A stretch of DNA of 58,715 nucleotides, from positions 1 to 58,715 of the forward strand of contig VBHP01000035.1 in NCBI GenBank assembly GCA_005881435.1, written 5' to 3'. The stretch is from Chloroflexota bacterium. Lineage in GTDB: Bacteria; Chloroflexota; Limnocylindria; P2-11E; CF-107. Shown in pieces: positions 1 to 8,114 of this stretch; position 1 is the stretch's first letter; each line of letters begins with the position of its first letter. The notes beneath the pieces are model-generated. The model was not told the origin of the DNA and searched no databases. It worked only from the letters and a program-made list of their open reading frames with translations. A program made the position numbers and the translations under genes.

Positions 1-1
1 G

Positions 2-67
2 GCCGTGCTGCACTCCGAGCGCTATATCGAAGACCTCAAGCACAGCCTCGTCGCAGCCAGCACCTAG
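2..67 (+). CDS. 3' end of an unidentified gene
   Basis: The first 66 bases read as the last 21 codons of an open frame that enters from the left edge and ends at TAG 65-67. The visible tail is AVLHSERYIEDLKHSLVAAS plus a final T. This is too short to assign a family. The next gene starts 5 bases later on the same strand, so the two may be co-transcribed. Confidence 0.5.
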   Translation, partial: AVLHSERYIEDLKHSLVAAST

Positions 68-72
68 CCGCG

Positions 73-984
73 GTGGCGTACCCCGGTCGTGACGCGGCGC
101 GGGCACTCGGCCGCATCGGCGTGTGGGCGAATCTCGATCGGCTCGATGCCACCCGCCTGCGCGAGTTCGCGCGCGCGCTCGAAGCCGTGCGCGTTGCGAC
201 AGCGCTGTGGTTTCCTGAGACCATCGCCGGCAAGGAGGCGCTGTCGCTCGCGACCTTCCTGCTGGCGTCGACAGACCGACTCGTGGTCGCGACCGGTATC
301 GCCAGCGTCTGGGCGCGCGACGCCATGGCCGCCGCGAACGGCTCGCGCGCGATCGGGGAGTGGTTTCCTGGCCGATTCGTGTTCGGTCTCGGCGTGAGCC
401 ACGCGCCGTCGGCCGCGACTCGTGGCCACTCGTACGCCAGGCCCTTCGAACGGATGCAGGAGTACCTCGGCGCGATCGAGCAAGCCGCGTACGTCGGGCC
501 CGTGCCGGCGCAACCTGTGCCACGCGTGCTCGCCGCACTCGGGCCGCGGATGTTGCGGCTCGCGGCGGAACGCGCCGCGGGAGCGCATACATATTTCGTA
601 CCGGTCGAGCACACCGCGCGGGCCCGGGAGACGCTCGGCCCGGGGGCCCTTCTGGCGGTGGAGCAGGCCGTGGTGCTGAACTCCGATGCACCGGCCGCAC
701 GTGAGATCGCCCGCGTCCACACCCGCCGCTATCTGGCGCTCGAGAACTACGCCAACAACCTCCGGCGGCTGGGGTGGTCCGATACCGATTTGACCCCGGA
801 CGGCGGAAGCGACGCCCTCGTCGACGCCATCGTCGCCCACGGCAACGAGGCCGCCATCGCCGACCGCGTTCGGGCGCACCTGTCAGCGGGGGCGGATCAC
901 GTCTGCGTGCAGGTCCTGCGAACAGACCCAGCCATCGCGCCGATCGTCGAATTGCGTCGCCTCGAAAGCTTCCTGGCAGCCTAG
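73..984 (+). CDS. LLM-class F420-dependent oxidoreductase (TIGR03620-like)
   Basis: This 303-residue protein looks like a luciferase-like monooxygenase of the F420-dependent class. Members use reduced deazaflavin F420 to reduce or oxidise small substrates in the cytoplasm. The N-terminal IGVWANLDRLD strand, the central FVFGLGVSHAP segment and the ADHVCVQVL segment near the C-terminus are typical of the short F420 subfamily called TIGR03620. The substrate cannot be read from sequence. It starts at GTG 73, directly behind the partial gene at the left edge, and ends before a small hairpin at 988-1004. F420 enzymes are common in Actinomycetota and Chloroflexota, which is a hint to the host. Confidence 0.85.
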   Translation: MAYPGRDAARALGRIGVWANLDRLDATRLREFARALEAVRVATALWFPETIAGKEALSLATFLLASTDRLVVATGIASVWARDAMAAANGSRAIGEWFPGRFVFGLGVSHAPSAATRGHSYARPFERMQEYLGAIEQAAYVGPVPAQPVPRVLAALGPRMLRLAAERAAGAHTYFVPVEHTARARETLGPGALLAVEQAVVLNSDAPAAREIARVHTRRYLALENYANNLRRLGWSDTDLTPDGGSDALVDAIVAHGNEAAIADRVRAHLSAGADHVCVQVLRTDPAIAPIVELRRLESFLAA

Positions 985-987
985 CAA

Positions 988-1004
988 CCGCCTGGCCTAG
1001 GCGG
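988..1004 (+). terminator. Short GC hairpin after the oxidoreductase gene
   Basis: CCGCCT, a 5-base loop and AGGCGG form a perfect 6-bp stem four bases after the TAG of the oxidoreductase gene. There is no T-tract, so it is only a weak candidate for a terminator or 3' end stabiliser ahead of the gas-vesicle operon. Confidence 0.3.
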
Positions 1005-1150
1005 ATCGTCCTCGCCAGTCGCTCGCTTCCTTCTCTGTATCATGCGGGCGCGCTCCGTAGCATCGCCAGCGCTTACTCGCGTGGTCGGAAAGGGGTATCC
1101 GTACGGCAGCTCGGAAGCGAACCCGTAAGAACGGGACCGCCTCTGCGCCG

Positions 1151-1969
1151 GTGCAGGAAACGCGGAACGTCGTCGTCGCCGAAAACTCGGCGAGCGCGCC
1201 AGCAAGCGAGGCGAAGTACGTCTACTGCATCATCGAGTCGAAGAAGCCGCAATCGTTCGGCAAGGTCGGCGTCGGTGGTCGGGGCGACGAGGTCTACACC
1301 ATCCTGCACGGCGACCTCGCCGCGGTCGTGAGCGACACGGCGATCGCCATTCACGATCCCACGCGCGAGAACGTCCTCGGGCACGAGCGCGTCATCGAAG
1401 CGGTGATGGAGCAGCACAGCGTGCTGCCGATGTCCTTCGGGACCGTTTTCCGGACCAAGGACGATGTCGTGGCCTTCATGAACGACACCCACGATGCGCT
1501 GCGCGACGTGATCGGCCAGGTCCGCGACAAGATCGAGTTCGGCGTGCAGGTGAACTGGGATAGGGACGCGGTGGTCCGCGACATCGAGGCCCAGAGCGAC
1601 GAGGTGACGCGCCTGAAGACGCAGATCCAGCGCGCCACCAGCGGCTCGACCTATTTCGCGCGGGTGCAGCTGGGGCGGTTGGTAGAACGCCTGCTGTCCG
1701 AGCGCGCCGACAATTATGTGCGCGAGATCTACGACGCGCTTCGCGCGGACGCCGTGGCGTCGAAGCTGAACAAGCCGATCGGCGAGCGGATGATCCTGAA
1801 TGCGGCCTTCCTCGTCGAGCGCGCCCACTCCGAGCGTTTCGACCGCCGCATGCACGAGATCGCACGTCGCTATGAAGGGCGCCTGGCGTTCCGCTACACC
1901 GGGCCGTGGCCGCCGTACAACTTCGTCAACGTTCGCCTCACGCTGCAGCAGTCGGCCGCGCGCGCCTGA
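1151..1969 (+). CDS. gvpF: Gas vesicle protein GvpF/GvpL (first copy)
   Basis: A 272-residue GvpL/GvpF family protein. These accessory proteins bind GvpA during gas-vesicle assembly and are minor components or chaperones. Family marks are the YVYCIIES start strand, the HERVIEAVMEQHSVLPMSFGTVF segment in the middle (about residues 77-100) and the near-terminal GPWPPYNFV motif. Translation starts at GTG 1151. It is the first gene of the gas-vesicle operon and its TGA overlaps the ATG of gvpG by one base. It is the longest of three GvpF/L paralogues here. Naming it F rather than L is arbitrary. Confidence 0.9.
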   Translation: MQETRNVVVAENSASAPASEAKYVYCIIESKKPQSFGKVGVGGRGDEVYTILHGDLAAVVSDTAIAIHDPTRENVLGHERVIEAVMEQHSVLPMSFGTVFRTKDDVVAFMNDTHDALRDVIGQVRDKIEFGVQVNWDRDAVVRDIEAQSDEVTRLKTQIQRATSGSTYFARVQLGRLVERLLSERADNYVREIYDALRADAVASKLNKPIGERMILNAAFLVERAHSERFDRRMHEIARRYEGRLAFRYTGPWPPYNFVNVRLTLQQSAARA

Positions 1970-2214
1970 TGTTCCTGCTCGATCGTCTGCTGCTCGCCGC
2001 ACCGATCGCGGGTTTTAAGTTCGTGCTCCGCACCATCGCGAACGTCGCTGACCAGGAGCTCGCCGATGACGAGACCAAGGTCATGACCGACGTCCGTGCG
2101 CTGCACGTGCGGTTCGAGGCGGGCGAGCTCACCGAGACCGAGTTCCGCGAGCTCGAAGCGCCGTTGATGGAGCGCTGGCGCGCGCTGCGCCGCCGCGCGC
2201 TCGGGCTCGAGTGA
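1969..2214 (+). CDS. gvpG: Gas vesicle protein GvpG
   Basis: An 81-residue protein beginning MFLLDRLLLAAPIAGFKFVL, the usual GvpG N-terminus, followed by a charged helical part with an EFRELEAPLMERW segment. GvpG is a small accessory protein of vesicle assembly found beside gvpF/L. The start is ATG 1969, inside the TGATG junction with the upstream gene. A longer in-frame extension back to 1906 would run inside the end of gvpF and is unlikely. The 3' end overlaps the next GvpF/L gene in the same TGATG manner. Confidence 0.88.
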   Translation: MFLLDRLLLAAPIAGFKFVLRTIANVADQELADDETKVMTDVRALHVRFEAGELTETEFRELEAPLMERWRALRRRALGLE

Positions 2215-2951
2215 TGGCGCGCTATCTGTTCTGCGCCGTCTCCACCGACGCGACACCGGACCTGCGCGGCTGGAACGGCGAGGGCGCGCCGCTGTCGCTG
2301 GTCGCGGCCGGCGCAATCGCCGGCGTCGTCGGCACCGTGGACGACCTGCGCTACGGCGGCGAAACCCTGGCGCGCGCGACGCGCGACCTCAGCGAGCTCG
2401 CTCCCTACGCCAAAGCGCATCAGGACGTGGTGCAGTACGTCTTCGAGCGCGCCGGCGCCGTCGTACCGATCGCCTTCGGGTCGCTGCACCACACCGACGA
2501 GGATGTGCGTCGCTCGCTGGAGGAGCAGAGCGCACGGCTCACCGGACTGCTGCGCCGCTTCCGCAACACGCACGAATGGGGCCTTCGCCTGGCACGGCGC
2601 CGGGCGCGTGTCGCGGTTGCCGCCGGCGAGCCCGGAGCCGGCGCGGCGTATCTGGCGTCGCGGCGAGCGGAGCTGCGCGGCGAGCTCGATGCCGAAACGC
2701 AACGCGCCGCGGCCGAGCTCGATGGCGCGCTCGGCGCGGCGAGCCGAGAGCGACGCGTGCTGGCGCAGGCGATCGGCGACCTGGTCCTGCGGGTCGCATA
2801 CCTGGTGCCGGCCAGCGAGGCCGACGCGGTCAAGCGCATCGTGCTCGAACGCGGCGTCGATCTCGAGCGTCTCGGCCTCGGCGCCGAGCTCTCCGGACCG
2901 TGGCCGCCCTACAGCTTCGTCGATGTCGCGGCTGACGAGGGATCGCGATGA
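2214..2951 (+). CDS. gvpL: Gas vesicle protein GvpF/GvpL (second copy)
   Basis: A 245-residue GvpL/GvpF family protein with the start strand MARYLFCAVS, the AKAHQDVVQYVFERAGAVVP segment and the C-terminal GPWPPYSFVDV motif. Its middle is Arg- and Ala-rich and presumably helical. The ATG at 2214 overlaps the gvpG stop. A GTG three bases earlier is an alternative start. Three different GvpF/L proteins in one operon suggest separate jobs in assembly, but which does what cannot be told from sequence. Confidence 0.88.
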   Translation: MARYLFCAVSTDATPDLRGWNGEGAPLSLVAAGAIAGVVGTVDDLRYGGETLARATRDLSELAPYAKAHQDVVQYVFERAGAVVPIAFGSLHHTDEDVRRSLEEQSARLTGLLRRFRNTHEWGLRLARRRARVAVAAGEPGAGAAYLASRRAELRGELDAETQRAAAELDGALGAASRERRVLAQAIGDLVLRVAYLVPASEADAVKRIVLERGVDLERLGLGAELSGPWPPYSFVDVAADEGSR

Positions 2952-3160
2952 GCGACATCGAGCGCTACGACGTCGAGCTCGACCTCATCGGCCCGGAATG
3001 GTCGGTCGCCGACCTCATCGATCACCTGCTGCACCGCGGCGTCTGCGTCAAGGGCAACGTGACCGTGTCCATCGCCGGCATCGACCTCATGACGCTCGGC
3101 CTGCAGGTGGTGTTCGCCTCCACCGCGACCTTGCGTCGGCGCAGCAAGGAAGCCGCGTGA
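2948..3160 (+). CDS. gvpJ: Gas vesicle protein, GvpJ-type GvpA paralogue
   Basis: A 70-residue member of the GvpA/J/M/S family of ribbed-shell proteins. The core VADLIDHLLHRGVCVKGNVT followed by VSIAGIDLMTLGLQVV keeps the helix-strand-strand-helix pattern of GvpA, and the IAGIDLM.LGL string is closer to GvpJ than to GvpA. GvpJ-type proteins are minor components thought to act in nucleation or at the cone tips. The gene overlaps both neighbours by four bases (ATGA before, GTGA after), indicating tight translational coupling. Confidence 0.85.
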   Translation: MSDIERYDVELDLIGPEWSVADLIDHLLHRGVCVKGNVTVSIAGIDLMTLGLQVVFASTATLRRRSKEAA

Positions 3161-3762
3161 GCGTCGAGATCTGCGCCGTCGTCGATCGCGTTCCGGCGGG
3201 ATTCGCCGGAGCGCGCGCGCTCGGTCCGGGCCCGCATGTGATCGTCGCCGACGCTGCGGATGGCGCGCTCGAGGAGCGACTGGCGTCGCGGCTCGCGCTC
3301 TTCCAGACCCTGCGCGAGGTGTCATGCCTGCCGTTCCGGCTGGGATCGGTGGTCGCCGACGACGGCGCCGCGCTGTCGTGGCTCGCCGAGCACCGGTCGG
3401 TCATCGATCTGGCGCTGACACGCGCGGCTGCGCGCGTCGAGTTCGATCTGCACCTGCCGTCGCCAGCCGTCGACGACGCCGCGACCGGCGAGGACGGCCC
3501 GGGGACGCGGCATCTTCGTTCGCTCGCGGCGCGGTACGCGCGGCTTTCCGCCGACGATGCGGCCCGGGCGTTGGCGGCGTGCCGCGACCTGCCGGCGGTG
3601 GAAGAGACCGCGGTCGTGGCCGAGGACGGCTTCATCGCCTTCCTCGTTGCGGACGCGAAGGCGTTCGCCGGCGCCGCCCGCGAGGTCCACCTCGATGGGG
3701 CGCGCTGGAGCGGTCCCTGGCCGGCATTCACCTTCGCCGCGCGATGGCTGGAGGCCGCATGA
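3157..3762 (+). CDS. Gas vesicle protein GvpF/GvpL (third, divergent copy)
   Basis: A 201-residue protein with GvpF/L features: the CAVVDRV start strand, the LREVSCLPFRLGSVV segment that replaces the usual VLP.xFGTVF, and the terminal GPWPAFTFAARW motif. It is shorter and more divergent than the other two copies. The GTG at 3157 overlaps the gvpJ stop in a GTGA junction. An in-frame extension back to 2503 would run through the second gvpF/L and gvpJ and is rejected. Confidence 0.8.
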   Translation: MSVEICAVVDRVPAGFAGARALGPGPHVIVADAADGALEERLASRLALFQTLREVSCLPFRLGSVVADDGAALSWLAEHRSVIDLALTRAAARVEFDLHLPSPAVDDAATGEDGPGTRHLRSLAARYARLSADDAARALAACRDLPAVEETAVVAEDGFIAFLVADAKAFAGAAREVHLDGARWSGPWPAFTFAARWLEAA

Positions 3763-4064
3763 CCAGCACGGTGCGGTTGCCCTCCGAACGTCTCGAGCTC
3801 GAGCCTGAGGGGCTGGAGCAGGGATTGGCGCGACTGGTGTTGACCGTGATCGAGCTGCTGCGCGAGGTCATCGAACGGCAGGCGGTCCGCCGCGTTGAAC
3901 TGGGTGACCTGACGCCGCAGGAGATCGAGCGCGTCGGCCTGGCGCTGCTGCGATTGGACCAGCGACTCGCCGAGATGCGCGAGCTCTTCGGACTGACCCA
4001 AGACGATGTGACGTTGAAACTTCGCGTTGGAGGTGTTGGTGGCGCAACGAATGATCAGCGGTAG
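3759..4064 (+). CDS. gvpK: Gas vesicle protein GvpK
   Basis: A 101-residue GvpK protein. Family marks are GLARLVLTVIELLREVIERQ, the RRVELGDLTPQEIERVG segment and LRLDQRLAEM. GvpK is an essential small accessory protein of vesicle formation, with unknown biochemistry. The ATG at 3759 overlaps the preceding TGA. Its last 26 bases overlap the start of the next gene. Confidence 0.92.
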   Translation: MTSTVRLPSERLELEPEGLEQGLARLVLTVIELLREVIERQAVRRVELGDLTPQEIERVGLALLRLDQRLAEMRELFGLTQDDVTLKLRVGGVGGATNDQR

Positions 4065-4365
4065 CGCCGCGGTCGTCGAAACGAGAGCCGTGAGCCTCGT
4101 GGAGGTGCTCGATCGCGTGCTGGACAAGGGACTTGTCGTGGCCGGCGATATCCGCGTCTCGCTGGCGAACGTGGAGCTGCTCACGATCCAGATACGCCTA
4201 CTGGTCTGCTCGATCGACAAGGCCGAGGAGATCGGCATGCACTGGTGGCGAGATGACGGATTCATCCAGGGCGGCGCGATCGAGGACCGACTCGACCGTA
4301 TCGAGAAGCGGCTCGACGCGATCGTCGGCGCTCAGGGCGCAAATCCGCGAAAGAGAGGGTCCTAA
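4039..4365 (+). CDS. gvpS: Gas vesicle protein, GvpS-type GvpA paralogue
   Basis: A 108-residue GvpA-family protein. The core LVEVLDRVLDKGLVVAGDIR and the following VELLTIQIRLLVCSIDKAEE, ending in GMHWW, match the actinobacterial GvpS pattern rather than structural GvpA. The C-terminal tail (EDRLDRIEKRLDAIV) looks like a short coiled coil. I chose GTG 4039 because GGAGG at 4029-4033 sits 5 bases upstream. ATG 4051 is the alternative. The start lies inside gvpK. Confidence 0.8.
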   Translation: MAQRMISGSAAVVETRAVSLVEVLDRVLDKGLVVAGDIRVSLANVELLTIQIRLLVCSIDKAEEIGMHWWRDDGFIQGGAIEDRLDRIEKRLDAIVGAQGANPRKRGS

Positions 4366-4655
4366 TGGCGGTCGAAAGAGTCGCAGGCGGCACGAGTCTC
4401 ATCGATGTGCTCGATCGAGTGTTGGACAAGGGCATCGTCATTGACGCCTGGGTCCGCATCTCGCTCGTCGGCATCGACCTCATCACGGTGGAGGCGCGGG
4501 TGGTGGTCGCGTCCATCGATACCTACCTCCGGTTCGCGGAGCAGGTCGGCACGCTGCCGACGGTCGCGCGTCCCAGCGCACTGGAGGCGGCGAGCGCGCA
4601 AATCGGCGCATCCGCGGTGAGCCGGCGCCCGCGTCGGAGCACTCCTCAGAGCTAG
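4365..4655 (+). CDS. gvpA: Gas vesicle structural protein GvpA
   Basis: A 96-residue protein with the highly conserved GvpA core: SLIDVLDRVLDKGIVIDAWV, then RISLVGIDLITVEARVVVAS and IDTYLRFAEQVG. GvpA is the main building block of the gas-vesicle shell, and its amphipathic strands make the gas-permeable, water-repelling inner face. A basic, disordered-looking tail of about 25 residues extends beyond the usual end. The gene shares one base with the upstream stop (TAATG). It is the last gvp gene and is followed after three bases by a sensor kinase. This is odd, because gvpA is often first and highly expressed. Confidence 0.93.
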   Translation: MAVERVAGGTSLIDVLDRVLDKGIVIDAWVRISLVGIDLITVEARVVVASIDTYLRFAEQVGTLPTVARPSALEAASAQIGASAVSRRPRRSTPQS

Positions 4656-4658
4656 CCG

Positions 4659-6839
4659 ATGACGTTGACAACCCCAGCCGGGGAGGCGCTCCGCGACGCC
4701 ACGGACGCGGACTCGCTGCTACGCGCCGCGCTCGAAGCCAGCCTTCGAGTCACCGACGCCGAGCGCGGTCTGGTCGTGCTCGCCGATCTCGGCACCGGCC
4801 GCATCTACGCGGTCCAAAGCCTCGGGCTGCAGGGTGAAGAGCTCGACCGGCAGCGTCCGGTCCCGCTCGGCGGCCCACGCCATCCGGTCGCGGAATCGCT
4901 TCGCGACGGCGAGTTCCGCCATGTCTTTCCGATCTCGTTGGCGCGCAATCCACTGGCGCGGCTCGGCCGGCTCGGCTTGCGGTCGGCGACGGTCGTCCCG
5001 GTGCCGCTCGAAGTTACGGTCTCGCCGTGCCTCGTCGCCGGACGTTGCCTGGAGAAGCGCTGCCTCGTCCGCGAACGGACGGCGTCCGCGTCGCCGGATG
5101 GGGAATGGCAACGGCGCGTGACCGGCTCCTGTCAGCGCGCCCACTCGCTGCGCTCGCCGGCGGCGCTCGTGCTCGACGTCCATCGGCTGTCCCCGCAAAT
5201 GAAGCTGGCACTGCACGACATCGCTGACCACGCCGGGCAGATGCTCGCCCGACTGCCGGTGCTGCCGATCGGAACGGCGACGCCGTCGGGGGAAGCGGAC
5301 GAGGAATGGCAGCGACGAGCCTTCGCCGCCGTGGATGAGCCGGTTCTGGTGGCGGACGCGTCCGGGAATCTGTCGTTCACCAACGGTCCGGCGCATCGTC
5401 TGTTCGTGGCGGGCGCCAGCGACGCGGAGGGACGCCGGCGCGCCGTCGACTTCAACCGAATGCTGCTGTCGGCATGGCTCGCGGCCTACGTCCGGACGCC
5501 GGAGGCGTCGCGCCCGCGTGAGCTCGCCCTGGTGGATCCGGAGGACGGCAGCGAGCTGCTGTTCGAGCTCCTCAGCACGACCGCCTACAACGCCGTCGCG
5601 CGGGAGACCGGCACCGTGGTAGTGATGAAGGACGTCTCCGACCTGCGCCATGCCGCCGAGGAACTGCAGGCGTCGCTTCGGCGCGTCGAGGCGAACGAGC
5701 AGTCCGCCCGGCGTGAGGGCGAACAGCTTCGACTGGTCCTCGAGCGGATCGACCAAGCCATCGTCGTCGCCGATCCGCGCGGCGAAGGAGAGGGCGTCCT
5801 CGCCAGCGAGGCCATGGATGTCTTGCGCATGAACCACGCGGCCAGGCGACTGCTGCAGGCGGAGCAGGACGCACCGGAGCGGCGGCGCGAGATCGTCAGC
5901 CGTAACGATGCCATCGTCACGTCCTTCATCAGTCAGGCCGAGATGAGCGGCGGAGAGGCCGCCGCGGAGCTCGCGCTCACCGATCCGTACGGCGAGCAGG
6001 TTCGTTCGTTCGCCGCACACGCCGGCGTAGCGCGCGATCAGGTCGGCGCCGCCGTGGCCATCGTGTGCGTGCTGGCGGACCTCACCGAGCTCCGTGAGCT
6101 GGAGCGCCGGCGCGTCGAACGCCAGCTCTTCGAGTCCGAGAAGCTCGCCGCGACCGGGCGCCTGGCGGCGTCGTTCGCGCACGAGATCAACAACCCACTC
6201 GAAGCGATGAAGAACGCGCTGTATCTGGTGGGCGAGGATCTCCCGGCCAAGGCCGCGGCCCGGCGCTACGTGCAGATCGCGACGACGGAGACCGATCGGA
6301 TCTCGAAAATCGTGCGGCAGATCCTCGGCTTCTACCGGCCCTCCGTGGTGCGCGCGCCAGTCGAGCTGAACGCGATCATCAGCGAGGTCGTCGACCTGCT
6401 TCGCCTGCAGCTGCGCAAGGCCCGCGTCGAGGTGCGTCTCGAGCTGGAGCCGTCGCTGGCGCGGATCGTCGCCTCCGCCGATCAGCTGCGCCAGATCCTG
6501 CTCAACCTCACGCTCAACAGCACGCAGGCGATGCCGGACGGTGGCGAGATCACGATCGGCACTCGCGCCGCACGCCACAAGCGTGGCGCGCCGGCGGGCG
6601 CGGCCGAGAGCGTGATCCTGGAAATCGCCGACAACGGCCCGGGGATCGCGCCCGACGTTCGGGACCGTCTGTTCGAGCCGTTCGTCACCACGAAGGAGCG
6701 CGGCGGCACCGGGCTCGGTCTCTGGATCTGCCGCGAGATCATTCAGGCGCATAGCGGCACGATCAGGGTCGAAGCTGTCGCACCGCGAGGGACGCGCTTC
6801 GTGATCAGCCTCCCGGTCCGTCGCAAGGAGGAGCGCTAG
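4659..6839 (+). CDS. GAF/PAS sensor histidine kinase of the gas-vesicle operon
   Basis: A 726-residue cytoplasmic sensor kinase with no clear transmembrane helix. The order is an N-terminal GAF-like domain (about 10-205), a PAS-like region (about 220-320), a second PAS-like region after a coiled coil (about 350-480), the phospho-acceptor helix with His508 in ASFAHEINNPLEAM, and a HATPase domain with the N box LRQILLNLTLNS, the G1 box DNGPGI and the G2 box GGTGLGLW. The GAF-like part carries four Cys at 124, 130, 135 and 158 that could hold a metal or Fe-S cluster. It starts three bases after gvpA and ends next to a receiver-kinase gene. I infer that it senses a cytoplasmic signal, perhaps redox or oxygen, linked to buoyancy. 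Confidence 0.88.
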   Translation: MTLTTPAGEALRDATDADSLLRAALEASLRVTDAERGLVVLADLGTGRIYAVQSLGLQGEELDRQRPVPLGGPRHPVAESLRDGEFRHVFPISLARNPLARLGRLGLRSATVVPVPLEVTVSPCLVAGRCLEKRCLVRERTASASPDGEWQRRVTGSCQRAHSLRSPAALVLDVHRLSPQMKLALHDIADHAGQMLARLPVLPIGTATPSGEADEEWQRRAFAAVDEPVLVADASGNLSFTNGPAHRLFVAGASDAEGRRRAVDFNRMLLSAWLAAYVRTPEASRPRELALVDPEDGSELLFELLSTTAYNAVARETGTVVVMKDVSDLRHAAEELQASLRRVEANEQSARREGEQLRLVLERIDQAIVVADPRGEGEGVLASEAMDVLRMNHAARRLLQAEQDAPERRREIVSRNDAIVTSFISQAEMSGGEAAAELALTDPYGEQVRSFAAHAGVARDQVGAAVAIVCVLADLTELRELERRRVERQLFESEKLAATGRLAASFAHEINNPLEAMKNALYLVGEDLPAKAAARRYVQIATTETDRISKIVRQILGFYRPSVVRAPVELNAIISEVVDLLRLQLRKARVEVRLELEPSLARIVASADQLRQILLNLTLNSTQAMPDGGEITIGTRAARHKRGAPAGAAESVILEIADNGPGIAPDVRDRLFEPFVTTKERGGTGLGLWICREIIQAHSGTIRVEAVAPRGTRFVISLPVRRKEER

Positions 6840-8114
6840 GTGAAGGCCCAGCGGCCCCGGGTCCTGGTCGTGGACGACGAGCCGAACGTGCTTGCGACGC
6901 TGCAGCCGATCCTGTCGCGCGAGGGCTTCGACGTGCACGTCGCCGAGGACGGCGCATCGGCCCGCCGGGCACTCGACACCAACGGTGGCTTCGATGTCGT
7001 CATCACCGATCTCCGCCTGGGCGACTCCGACGGGCTCGCCGTGGCACAACAGGTCCACGAAGCCGACACCGAGACCCCCGTCATCGTGCTTACCGGTTTC
7101 GGCTCGCTCGAGTCTGCCGTCGACGCGATGCACCGCGGCGTCTTCGACTACCTGCTGAAACCTTGCGATGTGACCGAGCTGAAGAGCACCGTGCGCCGGG
7201 CGCTCGACCACGCGCGTCTAACCCGCGGTCTGCGCGACGGCGTTTCGAGACTGGACCAGATCGCCGGCCCCGACGCGACCGCCGCGGAGAAGCAGCTGCG
7301 CGAGGGGCGCGAGCGCATCGGCGAGCTCGCGGCCCAGCTCGACGGCGCGAAGCGCGAGCTGGAGCTGGCGCTCGGCCGCGAACGGGCCATGGTCGCGCAG
7401 CTCCGAGAGCGGGACGAGCTGCGCAACCAGTTCCTGGCGAACGTCTCGCACGAGCTGCGGACGCCACTGACGGCCATCCGCGGCTACGCGCAGCTGCTCA
7501 CACGCGACGAGACACCGCCGGATCGCGTGCGCACGGGGGCCGGGGCGATCCTGCGTGCGACCGATCAGCTGCATTCGCTGGTGCAAGATCTGCTGGACAT
7601 GAGCTCGATCGAGGGAAACGGGATCCACGTCGATCCGCATCCGCTCGCGCTGGCCGACATCGCTCTGGCCGCGGCCCAAATGGCCGAGCTTGGCGCTCGC
7701 GAGAAAGGTCTGGTGGTGCGCACCGACGTGCCGGACACGCTGCCGGAGGTGCGTGCTGACCGCGGCCGGATCGCGCAGGTATTGAACAACCTGCTCAGCA
7801 ACGCCATCAAGTTCACGCCGGCGGGCGGCGAGATCGAGGTCGGCGCGCGGTCAGGCGGCGATCTGGTGCACGTGTGGGTGAAGGACAGCGGGGTCGGCAT
7901 CCCGCGCGACGAACAGACGCTGCTGTTCACGCGGTTCTTCCACTCCAGCACCACGCCGGTCTCCGGCCGCGGCTTGGGACTCGGCTTGTACATCGTGCGC
8001 TCGATCGTCGAGGCGCACCTCGGGATGATCTGGGTCGATAGCGAGGAGGGACGCGGCACGACGGTCAGCTTCACGCTGCCGCTCTCGGAGCCCCTGTCGA
8101 CCGCGGTCAGTTAG
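6840..8114 (+). CDS. Response-regulator/histidine kinase hybrid
   Basis: A 424-residue protein with a receiver domain first (phospho-acceptor Asp57 in VVITDLRLGD, Lys107), then a coiled coil of about 60 residues, a HisKA domain with His204 in NVSHELRTPL and a HATPase domain ending with DSGVGIP and GRGLGLGLYIV. There is no transmembrane segment or DNA-binding domain, so it probably relays phosphate to a partner. It starts at a GTG directly abutting the TAG of the upstream kinase, so the pair likely forms one phosphorelay. Its final TAG overlaps the end of the convergent SirB1-like gene. Confidence 0.88.
   Translation: MKAQRPRVLVVDDEPNVLATLQPILSREGFDVHVAEDGASARRALDTNGGFDVVITDLRLGDSDGLAVAQQVHEADTETPVIVLTGFGSLESAVDAMHRGVFDYLLKPCDVTELKSTVRRALDHARLTRGLRDGVSRLDQIAGPDATAAEKQLREGRERIGELAAQLDGAKRELELALGRERAMVAQLRERDELRNQFLANVSHELRTPLTAIRGYAQLLTRDETPPDRVRTGAGAILRATDQLHSLVQDLLDMSSIEGNGIHVDPHPLALADIALAAAQMAELGAREKGLVVRTDVPDTLPEVRADRGRIAQVLNNLLSNAIKFTPAGGEIEVGARSGGDLVHVWVKDSGVGIPRDEQTLLFTRFFHSSTTPVSGRGLGLGLYIVRSIVEAHLGMIWVDSEEGRGTTVSFTLPLSEPLSTAVS

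Noticed and set aside
1015-1043. Promoter for the gas-vesicle operon with TATCAT at 1038-1043
   Set aside because: The -10-like hexamer is good but no -35 box stands at a suitable distance. In 165 bases one such match is expected by chance.
4719-7211. An 830-codon open frame on the minus strand across the two kinase genes
   Set aside because: It is an antisense shadow of high-GC coding DNA. The plus-strand frames have clear kinase motifs and the minus-strand protein has a low-complexity, Arg/Glu/His/Asp-rich composition with no domain.
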